From the NCBI GenBank assembly GCA_014058105.1, contig JACGCM010000012.1:1302001-1366000 (forward strand): a stretch of DNA of 64,000 nt, given 5' to 3'. The first letter of the stretch is position 1. Every line of letters starts with the position of its first letter. The position numbers were made by a program, and so were the translations under genes. This DNA is from Kingdonia uniflora (taxonomy: Eukaryota; Streptophyta; Magnoliopsida; Ranunculales; Circaeasteraceae). Under the pieces are notes generated by a model. It had not been told where the DNA came from, made no database searches, and saw nothing but the letters and a program-made list of their open reading frames with translations. Below are positions 12,301-21,911 of the stretch, piece by piece.

Positions 12301-15300
12301 CAGTTCTTTCCCAAGGGGGGAAGCCAGTTGCGTATTTCGCTCAGAAGCTTTCGGGTCCACAATTGTATTATTCGACCTATGATATTGAGCTTCTAGCAGT
12401 TGTTCTTGCATTAACTCATTGGAGACATTATTTGGTACACATGGAGTTTGTTCTCCATACGGATCATGATACGCTACGACATATGCACAGCGAGCAGCGG
12501 GTCAATTCTGACAGACAAGCGAAGTGGTTCAACTTTATCCAGGACTAAGGGGAAGGAGAACACTGTCGCAGATGGTTTGAGTAGGCGTAATAAGATTCTG
12601 GTTACTCTTCGGGCTTCGGTGTTTGGGTTTGAGACGTTATGTGAGTTATGTTACAGATGAGCTCTTCGATCCTATCTTCAGCGAGTGCCTCACGCATGAG
12701 GGGGTGAGTGGTGAGTACTATATACAGGACGGGTATTTGTTTTGTGATTCTACTCTCTACATCCCTACATCATCAGTTAGAGATTTTGTTATAGTTGAGA
12801 TATATAGCGGGGGATTAGGAGGTCATTTTGGTGTGGCCAAGACTATGTTGTCTATGCGAGACAGATATTTTTGGCCTAGCATGCGGCGTGATGTCAACCA
12901 GTTCATTCAGCGATGTTGGCTAAGGGAACTCAACAAAACACAAGCCTATACACACCCTTGCCCATTCCTGACGCCCCATGGCTAGACGTTTCTATGGATT
13001 TCGTGACTGGGTTACCGATGACAGTAGATGGTCTTGATTCAACTTTTGTCGTAGTCAATAGATTTTCCAAGATGGCATATTTCATTCCTTGTTCTAAGAC
13101 AAATGATACTTCTCACGTTGCTTACCTGTACTTTCGGGAGATTGTTCGTTTACATGGTATTCCCCGCTCGATTACGTCCGATAGAAGCGTCCGGTTCACA
13201 GGTCATTTTTGGAGATCATTATAGGGTTATCTCCGGTGTAAGTTACAGTTTTTCACAGCATTTCATCCTTAGACAGATGGGCAGACTGAGCTAGTTAACA
13301 AGATTTTGGGTAACTTATTACGAGCAACGATTGGGGATAGCCCAGAGGATTGGGTGTTCGCTCTTACTCAAGAAGACTTCGTTTTTAACAATTTTGTTAA
13401 CCAATCGACGGGATTGTCTCCATTTATGATTGTCCAAGGGCGTTCCCTGGATACAGTTCTAGATTTGGCACCTATACCTCCTACGGTCCCAGTTTTGTCA
13501 TTTGTTGCAGAGTTTGCTATTTTGATCCAGCGTATGCATGAGAGTGTACCTACACGTTTAGCGGAGACTTATGCTTCCTATAAGGCACAGGCAGATGTAC
13601 ACCGTCGACAGGTCAGTTTTTAGCCAGGAGATTCGGTTATGCTGTATAATAAAAGGGAGCATTGTTCCGAAGTGGGCTCCAAATTATCCCTTCGGCAAAC
13701 GGATCCTTTTCATATTGTCCAGCGGATTGGGGAGAACGCTTACGAGCTTGACATCCCACGGCATATGCGGCGTTCTCCGGTTGTTAATGTGAGTCTCCTT
13801 TCCCCTTTTGTTGGAAATCATGTTCCGCCTATTACCGTACCGATCCCTCTTTCGCATCAACGTGAGTTAGACTGTATTGACACTGTCTTAGAGAGGAGTA
13901 CAAATGAGACGACGAAGAGAGAAGTCTATCATATGTATAAGGTGCATTGGTTGGGCAAGCTAAATTAAGAGGATTCGTGGATTTCGAAGCCGTATTTTGA
14001 GCAAAGGATCCGGTTTTATTTTTCGAGTATACTGAACTGAATTCAACCGAAGAGGGAGGATTTGATGTAGCACACCCCTAGATAGGACGTGTCCCACAGT
14101 AGTTGGCCTCTCTCTCCTTAGTTATATAAAGAGGGGCTCTCTTTTATTTTCCAGGAGTTAGTTATGTTTTAAGAAAAGTTCTAGTGAAACTTAAAATAAG
14201 GGTTCTTAAAGAATCTAATTTCTTCCCCAATTTGAATGTAATTAGTTTTCTTCGTGATTATCTTGCTTCCGTGTAATCAGTTTACACTAGATTTACTCCC
14301 ACAACATCTCTATTTACAATATCCTACTAGATGTTAATGTTAAGAAAAGAATGAAGAGAAAGCAAGCCAGTTTGATCAGCATTCGAAAAATTAAGTTCGC
14401 CTTATCCCAAATACTTGTCATTATATAACACCTTTAATTGCTTTCCTCATTTTTGTAGCATGCGACAAGGCCAATAATGGTTGATCACAACCATAATACT
14501 TTTCTCTAAAATACCATATCTTGCAAACTCCAAACTTCTCACACCCCCTTTCTCTTGCAGCTTATATAAATTATAGTCCAGACAACTATTCTTGTGGAGT
14601 TCTATAGAGCAATATAAAAGTAAGAGAATGGGTTGTCTGGACTAAATTATGTGAGTCAGAGGAGGAAGGGGTGTAGGGAGTTCAAAGTTTGCAATTTAAA
14701 CAGAAAAGCTTGGTACATAACTCACTCAGGTGGGTGAAGCTTTTCCGAGAAAGGTATAATGTTGGCGATTAACTGTTATTTGCATTGTCGTATGCTGCAA
14801 AATATGGAAAACAATTAGTAGTGTTATGGACAATAGTGCATTAGTATTTGGGAAAGGGGGAACTTGACTTTTCAAATGCAGATTGGACTGGTTGCTGCCT
14901 TCTAATATTTTGTTGCAAAGCTTGAGCAGCAACAACTGCCGTTCATGGAGCTTGTCACTGCCCATATTCTTTGAACGCATGAAGGTTGTTCTAATTGCTG
15001 TGCTGTCTAACTAACAAAACCATTATCGGTTCTCTTTCGCAAACCGATAATGGTATTGTTAGAGAGAGAGAGAGACAGAGAGAGGCCGAGTGTGTTGTTT
15101 TGAAGCTCACGAATCTTCTCTATTGTGTACTCTTCGGCTCTAGCGAATGCATTTGAATCGGTGTTGGCTGCCAGTTGAACCACCAAATGACTGCTGAAAG
15201 TTTTGGCCTTCCCATTATTCCTTTCCTTCTAACAAGTTCCAATCCGATTTTCGGATATATCTTCGAATGCCTTAAATTATCACTCCATCAAAGAGCATAT

Positions 15301-16227
15301 GAAGCCATCATTGAGTACCCAAGTAATTCCAACTAGGTTTAAAAAGTATTCCCGCACCTTGACTGAAAAATGGCAACGAAGAAGGATATGACTTAAATGT
15401 ATCCTTAATGTTCTATAAGGATAACTACTTTCACTCAAAATATTTTTCTTATCTTCCACGAATGCTGGGAGAGCTGCCTCATTCTTCGTATCGGTATTGT
15501 TGGTGATTTTCATGAAGAATTATCTGAAAATCTACTCTACAGACTTCTTTATTCTACTTGTTTATACCAAACCCCCAAGTTCTAACTTTTTCTAGTATGG
15601 TAGTTGATCCAGGCTACTGATTGGAGGTTTCTCTAAATTACTTGGCATCCCACATGCCTTAAACAATATCTAAGTCAGAAAAAATCTGACATATCTTGCA
15701 TTTTGAGATACATACAAATAAGAACTTTATTTGCTCCATAAATCCGTTAACTGTCCAAATTGGACTTATGTCTCATGGAAACATAGTGGAAATTTCTCCT
15801 AACACACTATCTTCTCAGATTTTTACGTGTTGGGCACTGATTATTAGGGCCTGCACGTGCATTGCACGCGGGTGCTTTGACACTTAATTACGTCATGCTA
15901 AACACCTACTGCTGACTTGTTGAGGCGTGCAAACGGATTGATTGTACTAGTGGATCCCACAGGTGGTAAACCCTGTAGCAAATTTGTGGCAACTGGTGGT
16001 GCAACAAAAATAGCGTTGAAATCACTTGCTCCAGAGTATGCATTGGACACTGTCATACATCCATTGTAGTCTATTATAAGTTTCTATATACATAAGTTCG
16101 GACCTTATTCTTCTTCAACTTACTGTGTTCGTTATTTCAGCAAGAGAGATTAGAAAAGGAGAGGGAAATCAAAAGGGTCAGAGCAGAGCTTATTGCAAAA
16201 GCCAGAGAGGAAGATTCTCTTGCATAA
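4965..16227 (+). CDS. Small conserved single-pass membrane protein, two exons with an 11-kb intron
   Basis: Exon 1 is 4965-5069 (35 codons from ATG, preceded by an A-rich leader) and ends GAAAAG before GTAAAT. Exon 2 is 16141-16227, after TTATTTCAG, and ends in TAA. Both exons are in phase 0, giving 63 residues. The N-terminal half holds a hydrophobic stretch ([15 protein letters not shown]). The second half is a highly charged helix rich in Glu/Arg/Lys ([17 protein letters not shown]). I recall a conserved plant family of this size and layout. It may be linked to mitochondrial inner-membrane complexes, but that link is uncertain. The exon pairing rests on matching phase, good splice sites and the recalled family pattern. 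Nothing in the 11-kb intron competes as a coding exon. The intron carries a gypsy element, LINE-like debris and inverted repeats. Confidence 0.78.
5186..5335. repeat. Intron repeat, copy 1 (matches 8475-8745)
   Basis: Shares phrases such as 'gaggggtgttaggc.aaaggt', 'tttgggagg.gaaaa' and 'aaatccattgttata.tcctta' with 8475-8745 in the same orientation. It lies inside the long intron of the 63-codon gene. No coding sense was found. The stretch from 5336 to 6180 shows nothing I can name. Confidence 0.55.
6328..6360. repeat. (TG)n followed by poly(G)
   Basis: A TG dinucleotide run passes directly into about 18 G residues. A similar TG-then-G tract occurs in the LINE near 35,455-35,487. Length is unreliable in such tracts and assembly errors are common. 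Confidence 0.85.
6661..7318. repeat. Long imperfect inverted repeat (arms about 315 bp, short loop)
   Basis: The left arm (6661 to about 6974) and the reverse complement of the right arm (about 6986-7318) align along their whole length. Shared landmarks, left arm first, are AACTGGAAATGATGTGAATA, TGTTTAAGCA, CACCCTACA.TGCATT, AAGCTCAAT, TTTGGAAC, and TTATCAA.ATTAAT at the centre. The loop is about 10-25 bases and itself contains CACCTC...GAGGTG. Divergence is roughly one base in five by eye. It sits inside the intron of the 63-codon gene, so the pre-mRNA could fold into a long hairpin. Origin unknown. Confidence 0.75.
7318..7629 (+). pseudogene. Retroelement-like fragment, copy 1
   Basis: An open stretch of 103 codons including [19 protein letters not shown], faintly like the region before the zinc-binding domain of plant LINE reverse transcriptases. 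The segment recurs, degraded and without an open frame, at about 14,625-14,890. There the shared DNA landmarks are 'gtatgct.caaaa.tatggaaa.c.attagt.gtgttat' and 'atggacaata'. Probably non-functional. The assignment to LINE is weak. Confidence 0.35.
8475..8745. repeat. Intron repeat, copy 2 (matches 5186-5335)
   Basis: Same-orientation match to 5186-5335, interrupted by about 120 extra bases. It lies inside the long intron. The surrounding 7630-8986 shows no convincing gene. Confidence 0.5.
9100..9960 (-). repeat. Duplicated intron segment, copy 1 (LINE-like debris)
   Basis: Matches 15,190-15,960 in the same orientation. Shared landmarks include 'aatgctgggagA.ct', 'tcggtattgttgg.gatttcatga', 'cttctttattctac' and 'tgcac.cgggt.c.tt'. 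Read on the minus strand it has broken frames, with an IWKER-type motif (near 9,140) that faintly resembles LINE C-termini. The two copies flank the gypsy element at 10.3-14.3 kb. Confidence 0.5.
9896..10192 (-). pseudogene. Possible RNase H-like remnant
   Basis: An open stretch of 98 codons whose first half ([20 protein letters not shown]) is loosely like the RNase H fold found at the ends of plant LINE-derived ORFs. Catalytic residues are not clear. Low confidence; it could be chance. Confidence 0.25.
10332..10553 (+). repeat. 5' LTR of the gypsy element
   Basis: About 222 bp, TGTA...TTTACA. It contains TCTATAAAGAGG as a TATA-type promoter. The primer site begins at 10,560. It differs from the 3' LTR at only a handful of positions by eye, which suggests a not very old insertion despite the broken coding part. 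Confidence 0.85.
10809..11471 (+). pseudogene. Gag-region remnant, Pro/Thr-rich ORF
   Basis: An ORF of 220 codons between the 5' LTR and the RT. It is strongly Pro/Ser/Thr-rich, ending with [20 protein letters not shown]. No CCHC zinc knuckle and no protease DSG/DTG motif is visible. RT sequence begins within about 10-20 bases of its stop. I infer that the rest of gag and the protease were lost in a deletion. It could also be an unrelated insertion, since it does not resemble typical gag capsid. Confidence 0.5.
11480..14030 (+). pseudogene. Gypsy pol remnant: RT, RNase H, integrase, chromodomain-like tail
   Basis: RT spans 11,480-11,948 ([33 protein letters not shown]). The catalytic box reads [10 protein letters not shown] where the family has F/Y-x-DD, so one active Asp is Asn. 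RNase H spans about 12,190-12,550 ([20 protein letters not shown]). The integrase zinc-binding region and core are at about 12,780-13,300 ([20 protein letters not shown]). The C-terminal part spans 13,306-13,970 ([16 protein letters not shown]). A chromodomain-like end reads [11 protein letters not shown], stop, EDSW. At least five frame breaks or stops lie between these parts. Cannot produce an active polyprotein. Confidence 0.85.
14066..14286 (+). repeat. 3' LTR of the gypsy element
   Basis: About 221 bp, preceded by the purine tract AGAGGGAGGA. It nearly matches the 5' LTR, with differences such as TAGCACACCC for TAACACATCC. It retains TTATATAAAGAGG as the TATA-type box. Confidence 0.85.
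14507..14712. repeat. Inverted repeat (arms about 90 bp)
   Basis: The left arm (about 14,507-14,600), with TTGCAAACT, ACACCCC and AGTCCAGACAAC, is mirrored by the right arm (about 14,615-14,712), with GTTGTCTGGACT, GGGGTGTAGG and AGTTTGCAA. The loop is about 15-20 bases. The right arm runs into the second copy of the retroelement-like fragment seen at 7,318. Confidence 0.65.
15011..15062. repeat. Near-perfect hairpin, 21-bp stem
   Basis: Stem 15,011-15,031 pairs with 15,042-15,062 with one mismatch around a 10-base loop. The stem contains CCATTATCGG. A GA-rich simple repeat follows at once. No poly(U) or RNA-gene context is visible. It could be a MITE relic or the tip of a longer inverted repeat. 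Confidence 0.8.
15190..15960 (-). repeat. Duplicated intron segment, copy 2
   Basis: Matches 9,100-9,960 in the same orientation, with small gaps. It lies between the gypsy element and exon 2 of the 63-codon gene. No open frame survives. Confidence 0.5.
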
Positions 16228-17368
16228 GCTTCAAGTTATGTTTGGCTTCAACTTTGTATTTTCATATTTCCTTTGAAGTTCTATGCTCAAATGTTGGCAT
16301 ATTCAAGTATTGGCAAAATTTTAAGAAAATAAAACAGCAATTTCAATCGACTGTTTCTGATAATGGCGAACAACTGATGTTTTATTTTCGAATCAACTAT
16401 TTTCTTCTATGATTTGGTTCTCTGAGCATATTTATGATTTATTTGGAGATACCCCTCATGTTTTACTTCATTTTGAAATACTCCTTGTATATGTACAATA
16501 ATAAGGATATCCACCTTCTCATGTAAGCGGCCAAGGAAAGAATTAGAGATGTCTCACTATGTTTTGGGGGCTTTGTAATATCCCTAATACTTGTAGAGGG
16601 TCTCTCACACTTCTTTACCAATTGTTGACAGGAGAAGCGGGTATCTCCTATTATTCCCGATGCATGATTTAAACTAGCAAGGTCAGAACTGCCTCCATGG
16701 TCAGAAATATACAAGTAATGGAGATTTAATCTAGAAGAACTTTCATGCATGGTCAAACACATACAGATTGTGGAGGTTTTTACTTAAACAACAAGGAACT
16801 GAAAGTTCTTCCAATAATAGAAAACTTGTGATCCATTTAAAAATCTCTCGAAAATGGTAAATGAGACAGGAAAAACTAAAAACAGTACCTGGGATGGAAA
16901 TAGCGGTGGGTTTGAATCTCACAGGTGAATTACAGCAATAAGTTATATTATAGTACATATTTTGTCTTTCATATTAGGTGATTATTCCCTTGAGAACTAA
17001 ATATTGTGCTCCTGTGATGCTTTATTTGTAAGCTTTCAGAGGGCTTTGCTTTCCCCAGTTGGTTAAGAGTTCACATACAAATAGATTTGCTATATGCATA
17101 CGACACATGGTAGGTGGTAACAAATATTCTGATTTAAGGCGCCCTGCTCCTACGAGCTGTGCCAAATCCATTGTCTCTGGATAGGGGAAATGATGCTTCT
17201 TCATCCTAACCCAAACTTTTACGGAAATTTCTCCAAGAAGAAAGGTACATAAAACTGGGATAACAAGTATCCAAAAACTCGAGCAATGCCTTAAAAATGT
17301 GAATCTATTAACGTTAGGTTACAGTAAGCTTATAGCTGACCCGTCCTAAAAAATTCGAAAGTCAATTC
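16228..17368. other. 3' flank of the 63-codon gene; no gene seen
   Basis: Starts as the presumed 3' UTR (T-rich, 'ttgtattttcatatttcc'). The remaining 1.1 kb has only short frames without recognisable motifs. No RNA gene or repeat was identified. Confidence 0.5.
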
Positions 17369-17965
17369 TGTTGGGTGTGAACTCGAATGTGAAGGATGAA
17401 ATTGTCGAAGATGGAAATTGTCAAAGTCGTTCGAACGAGATCTCTATTTTTCGCAGTTTGGAACTTTGTTTGTCAAAGTCGTTCGAACGAGATTGGATGT
17501 CGTTCGAACGAATTGTCATGTTTTTAGGGCTGGAGACCAATTATCGTAAAGTCGTTCGAACGAGTTTGGAGTCGTTCGAACAAGCTATGCGTAGGTTTGC
17601 TTTGGATGTTATTCTGAGACGTTGGGTTTGTCTCGAGATCTGTTTTACTTGTATTTTAGTTTCCTAGTATATAAAAGGGACTTAGTTTATTTGTTTAAGG
17701 TATCCTTCTGTGTGAGTTTAGTTCTAGAGATCTAGAATTTGAGAGACTCTATTAAAGCTTGAAAAGCTTGGAGAGATCATTGTAACCCGTTTAATTATCA
17801 TAGTAGATTGTTCGGGGAGTAGTTTTTTATGCGTAGGTTTTCTATTTCCCTCCTCTTGGAATTATTGTGTCTTTGTTGTTCTTGCTTGATTGTTTCTTTT
17901 GTCAGGGCTTATTTCGCATATCGTTCTTGTCAGGGAAGAGAGAGTAGCTACCTCGATTCTCAACA
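17369..17965 (+). repeat. 5' LTR of the first copia element
   Basis: 597 bp, TGTTG...CAACA. The upstream third carries five copies of TCGTTCGAACGA (17427, 17479, 17500, 17552, and 17572 with one mismatch). A TATA-type GTATATAAAAGG is at about 17,668. The primer site follows at about 17,967. Confidence 0.8.
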
Positions 17966-18010
17966 ATTGGTGTCAGAGCAAGTGTTACAGGGCTTGTGTG
18001 GTGAAGAACG

Positions 18011-18770
18011 ATGGCTGATCAGGAGAAGTTGAAAATCACGAAGTTCAATGGATCTAATTTTGAAGTGTGGAAGATACAGATAGATGATTACCTCTATCAT
18101 AAGGATTTTGATTTATCACTGGGTGGAGTTGAGATGATGCCAGCAGAATACGATGTTGCTAAGTATGCATGATTGGATCTCATGGCGTTTGGAACCGTTA
18201 GGTTAACGCTATCATCTCAGATTTTACGCATAATCTCCAAAGTTATGACAACGAAGAGTTTGATGGAGACATTGTCCGCTATGTACTTGAAACCATTCGG
18301 GGCAAACAAGGTACATCCTTTACGGCGGTTGTTTACTTTGAAGATGAAAGATAATGGTAGTGTGCAAGCTCATATCAGTGAGTTCAATATTATTCATGCT
18401 CAACTAGAATCCGTTAAAATTACTTTTACCGAGGAGGTGTGAGCGTGGGCTCTTTTAGGGCAGATGCCTGTGAGCTGGAAAGGGTTCATTACAGCTGTGA
18501 GCAACTCATCGAGGAAGGAAGACATCAAATTTAACACTATAGTCTCTTTGATTATGAGTGAAGATAATAGGTGTAAAATATTTGAACCCTCTTCGAGTTC
18601 AAATGGTAGTGTGTTGAATGTCGAGGAAAAATGAAGGTCTTACAGAAAATGGCCGAAATTTGGAAGGGGTCGATCACAGTCAAGAGGAAAGTCTAAGCCG
18701 CCCGGTGCGTGTTGGACTTGTGGAAAGAAGGGTCACTTCATGCGAAATTGTAACACGTCTTCAAAAAAAG
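18011..18770 (+). pseudogene. Copia gag remnant with zinc knuckle
   Basis: Starts MADQEKLKITKFNGSNFEVW, the usual N-terminal pattern of copia gag. A TGA at about 18,170 and another after FTEEV near 18,439 break the frame. A later frame holds CWTCGKKGHFMRNC (about 18,710-18,750), an intact CCHC zinc knuckle. It would bind element RNA in the particle if expressed whole. Confidence 0.8.
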
Positions 18771-21700
18771 ATAATGATGAGGAGAAAGATACAATAAACC
18801 TTACTGAAGAGGTTAGTTCTGACGACGCTATATTACTTTCATGTGATGATGTTAATGAATCTTGGATAGTTGATTCGGGTGTCTCTTTCCATACTACTGC
18901 GAACGTAGGTTTTCTAACCAATATTGTTAAAGGCGACTTCGGTACTGTCTTTCTTGCAGATAAGAGTGCACGCAATATTACTGAAAAGGGAAACGCTAGG
19001 TTGTTGACTTCAGGGGGAATGTTGGTTTTACAGAATGTGCGACTTGTACCCAAATTGGGGCGTAACCTTATATCAGCTAGCAAATTGGCGGATATGCGAG
19101 TACCTTTGGTGTAACCTTCTAGAAGGTTACAAAGGGAGCTATGTTAGTAGCTTGAGACTTGCGACAAGGAACGTTGTATACAACGCAAAACACAATTTCC
19201 ACTATTTGTGCGGCCACTCCGGGGATTGATACAAGTACGTGGCACAAACGGCTCGGTCACATGAGTAAAAATGGGATAAAGATAATGATAACAAAGAGAA
19301 AGCTAGAGGGTCATGCTGAGGTTGATCTCAAGTTTTGTGAAGAGTGTGTTCTTGCAAATCAGAAGAATGTCGGTTTCAAAATATCTGAAAGATTAAATAA
19401 ACCTGGAAAGATGAATCTTATAGACACGGATGTTTGGGGGCCAACCAAGGTGTCTTCTCTTAGTGGTTCTCATTATTACGTTACTTTTATCGAAGTTGTT
19501 ACTCGTAGACTATGGGTCTACTTCGTGAAGAACAAATCAGATGTGTTCGATAAATTCAAGAGATGGAGGGATCTAGTTGAAAATTAAACCGGTTTAAAAC
19601 TGAAGTGTCTCAAGTCGGATAACAGGGGCAAATACTGTAGTGACGAGTTTGAAGACTTTTGCGCATCAAACGGGATTAGGAGACAAAAGACTATTCTCGG
19701 AACACCACGACAAAATGGTATTGCAGAACGCATGAAACGAACAATAAACGAAAGAGCGAGGAGTATGAGACTCAACGTTGGATTGCCATAGTGTTTTTGG
19801 GTGGATGCGGTTAGTACGGCGGCGTACTTTATAAACAGAGGGCTTTCAACGGCTTTGAATTTTGGACTTCCTGAAAAAGCATGGACCAAGAAAGAGGTAA
19901 ACCTAAATCACTTACGTATTTTCGGTTGTACCTCATATGTGCTTGATGATTAAGATACAAAGACAAAGCTAGATGCAAAGTCGACGAAGTGCATATTCAT
20001 TGGATACGATGGTGATGAGTTTAGGTACCGATTTTGGGATGCGAAGAATCGAAAAGTTATCCGGAGCTGTAACGTTACATTCAATGAGTAAGTCTTGTAT
20101 AAAGATTTCAAAGTACCTAGTGAAAGAAGTCGAAGTGAAGCAGCGGAAAGTATCGACATTGAAGATGATGAACCTTCCCGTAAGGTTGAGTCTGATGCAC
20201 CGGATCAAAGTGAGGAACCTAATGATCTAGACATTCCAATAGCACTTTGAAAGGAGCCGAGAGTTGCAAGGATTCCAGCTAAGTACGTTAACTCCTTAAA
20301 TCACTTGTTACTTACTGAAGTGGTGAACCTGAAAGTTACAATGAGGCTTTAGATGTGGAAGCCAAGAGCAAGTGGGAGGTTGCTATGGATGATGAGATGC
20401 AATCATTATCAGTTAATCGAACATAGAATTTAATTCGGTTACCGAAAGGGAAGAGAGCATTGCACAACAAGTGGGTATACAGATTAAAGCAGGAATTTGA
20501 CGGCTCAAGGAAATTCAAGGTTACACTTGTGGTAAAGGGCTTTCAGCATAAAGAAGGCGTTGATTTCGGTGAGATTTTTGCTCATGTTGTGAAGATGTCT
20601 ACTATTCGGGTTGTGATGAATATAGTTGCAGTTGAAGATTTGCATCTTGAGTAACTAGATGTCAAGACAACATTTCTTCACGGTAACCTTGATGAAGAAA
20701 TTTATATGAAGCAGCCAAAAGGGTATTCGGTTAAAGGAAAAGAAAATCTTGTGTGTAGGCTCACGAAGAGCTTATATGGTTTGAAACAAGCGTCGAGACA
20801 GTGGTATTTGAAGTTCGAACAATTCATGTCCAGAAATGGTTATTCGAAGAGCAATACAGATCACTGTTGTTTTATCTAAAATCCGGGGAACTCGTATATT
20901 ATTCTACTTCTGTATGTAGATGATATGTTGGTGGAAAGTGCTGACATAGGAGAAATTGTCAAATTGAAGGAACAGTTATCCCAGGAGTTTTCTATGAACG
21001 ACTTAGGTGCAGCAAAACAAGTTTTTGGTATGCGTGTTACAAGGGACAGAAAAACGGCAAGAATTGAAATTGTCTTAAGCTGAGTACATCGGCAAAGTAC
21101 TTAAGAGGTTCAATATGGATGGTTCTAAAGTTGTTAGTACACCATTGGGAGGTCACTTCAAATTATCAAAGGATTGTTGTCCGAAGACGCAGAAGGATCG
21201 CGATGAGATGCAGAATGGTCCTTATTAATCCGTGGTTGGTAGCCTAATGTACACTATGATTTGTACGAGACCAGACATTGCCCAAGCAGTGGAAGTTGTT
21301 ATTAGGTATATGAGCAATCCAGGCAAGGAACATTGGAGAACTGTGAAATGGATACTGAGGTATCTAAAGGGGACTCAAGATATGGCTTTATGTTATGGGG
21401 GTTCTCAGATATGCTTACAGGATTTTGTTGATTATGATATGGCGGGTGACATGGATAGGCGGAAGAGCATTAATGGTTTCGTTTTACATTGGGAAGCGGT
21501 GCAGTTACATGGGTTTCTAGGCTACAGAAGATTGTAGCTTTGTCTACGATGGAGGCGGAATATGTTGCAGCTACAGAAGCGTGCAAAGACATGGTTTGGC
21601 TCAAAGGGTTGATGAAAGAGCTTGGTAGAGAACAATTCTCTCATAAGTTGTATAGTGATAGTCAAAGTGTTATACACTTAGCGAAGAATTCAGTTTTTCA

Positions 21701-21911
21701 CTCAAGGACCAAGCATATTGATATTCGGTATCACTATATTCGCTCATTCCTCGAGGACGGTGTGTTGAAGCTTGTCAAGATTCACACTGATGTGAATCCG
21801 GCCGATATGTTTACGAAGGTGGTGACTTTTCAGAAGTTGACGACATGTACAATTGCAGTTGTGAGATTCAAAATATTATCTTGTGACTTTGCTGATAGAA
21901 ATATGGATTGA
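18771..21911 (+). pseudogene. Copia pol remnant: protease, integrase, RT, RNase H
   Basis: The protease motif SWIVDSG is at about 18,860. Pre-integrase THxC-type sequence is at 19,240-19,370 (WHKRLGHMSKNGIKIM, FCEECVLANQKN). The integrase core is at 19,420-19,790. RT spans about 20,330-21,100, with an intact active-site box LLYVDDML near 20,910. RNase H is at 21,540-21,800 (STMEAEYVAATEACKDM, HIDIRYHYIRSFLEDG). Stops occur at, for example, 19,587, 19,790, 19,951 and 20,654. Frame changes occur around 19,115, 20,230, 21,080 and 21,530. Inactive by itself. Confidence 0.85.

Larger units (their letters stand above)
10332..14286 (+). mobile_element. Decayed Ty3/gypsy element, chromovirus-like
   Basis: Two near-identical LTRs (10,332-10,553 and 14,066-14,286) enclose about 3.5 kb. 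Each LTR starts TGTA and ends TTTACA. After the 5' LTR and a short spacer comes TGGTATCTGAGC, a close match to the initiator-Met tRNA primer site. AGAGGGAGGA before the 3' LTR is the polypurine tract. Order inside is Pro-rich gag remnant, RT, RNase H, integrase and chromodomain-like tail, the order typical of Ty3/gypsy. Protease and most of gag are missing, and frameshifts and stops abound, so it is dead. No convincing 5-bp target duplication was found. It sits in the intron of the 63-codon gene, same strand. Confidence 0.9.
17369..21911 (+). mobile_element. Ty1/copia element (Tnt1-like), 3' LTR not found
   Basis: The 5' LTR is followed by the primer site ATTGGTGTCAGAGC and by gag, zinc knuckle, protease, integrase, RT and RNase H, in the Ty1/copia order. 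After the RNase H end (NPADMFTKVVTFQKL) no polypurine tract or second copy of the LTR was found in the next kilobase, so the 3' end appears to be lost. Integrase C-terminal wording (TKCIFIGYDGDEFRYRFWD) is close to the Tnt1 group as I recall it. Stops and frameshifts show it is defective. Confidence 0.85.
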
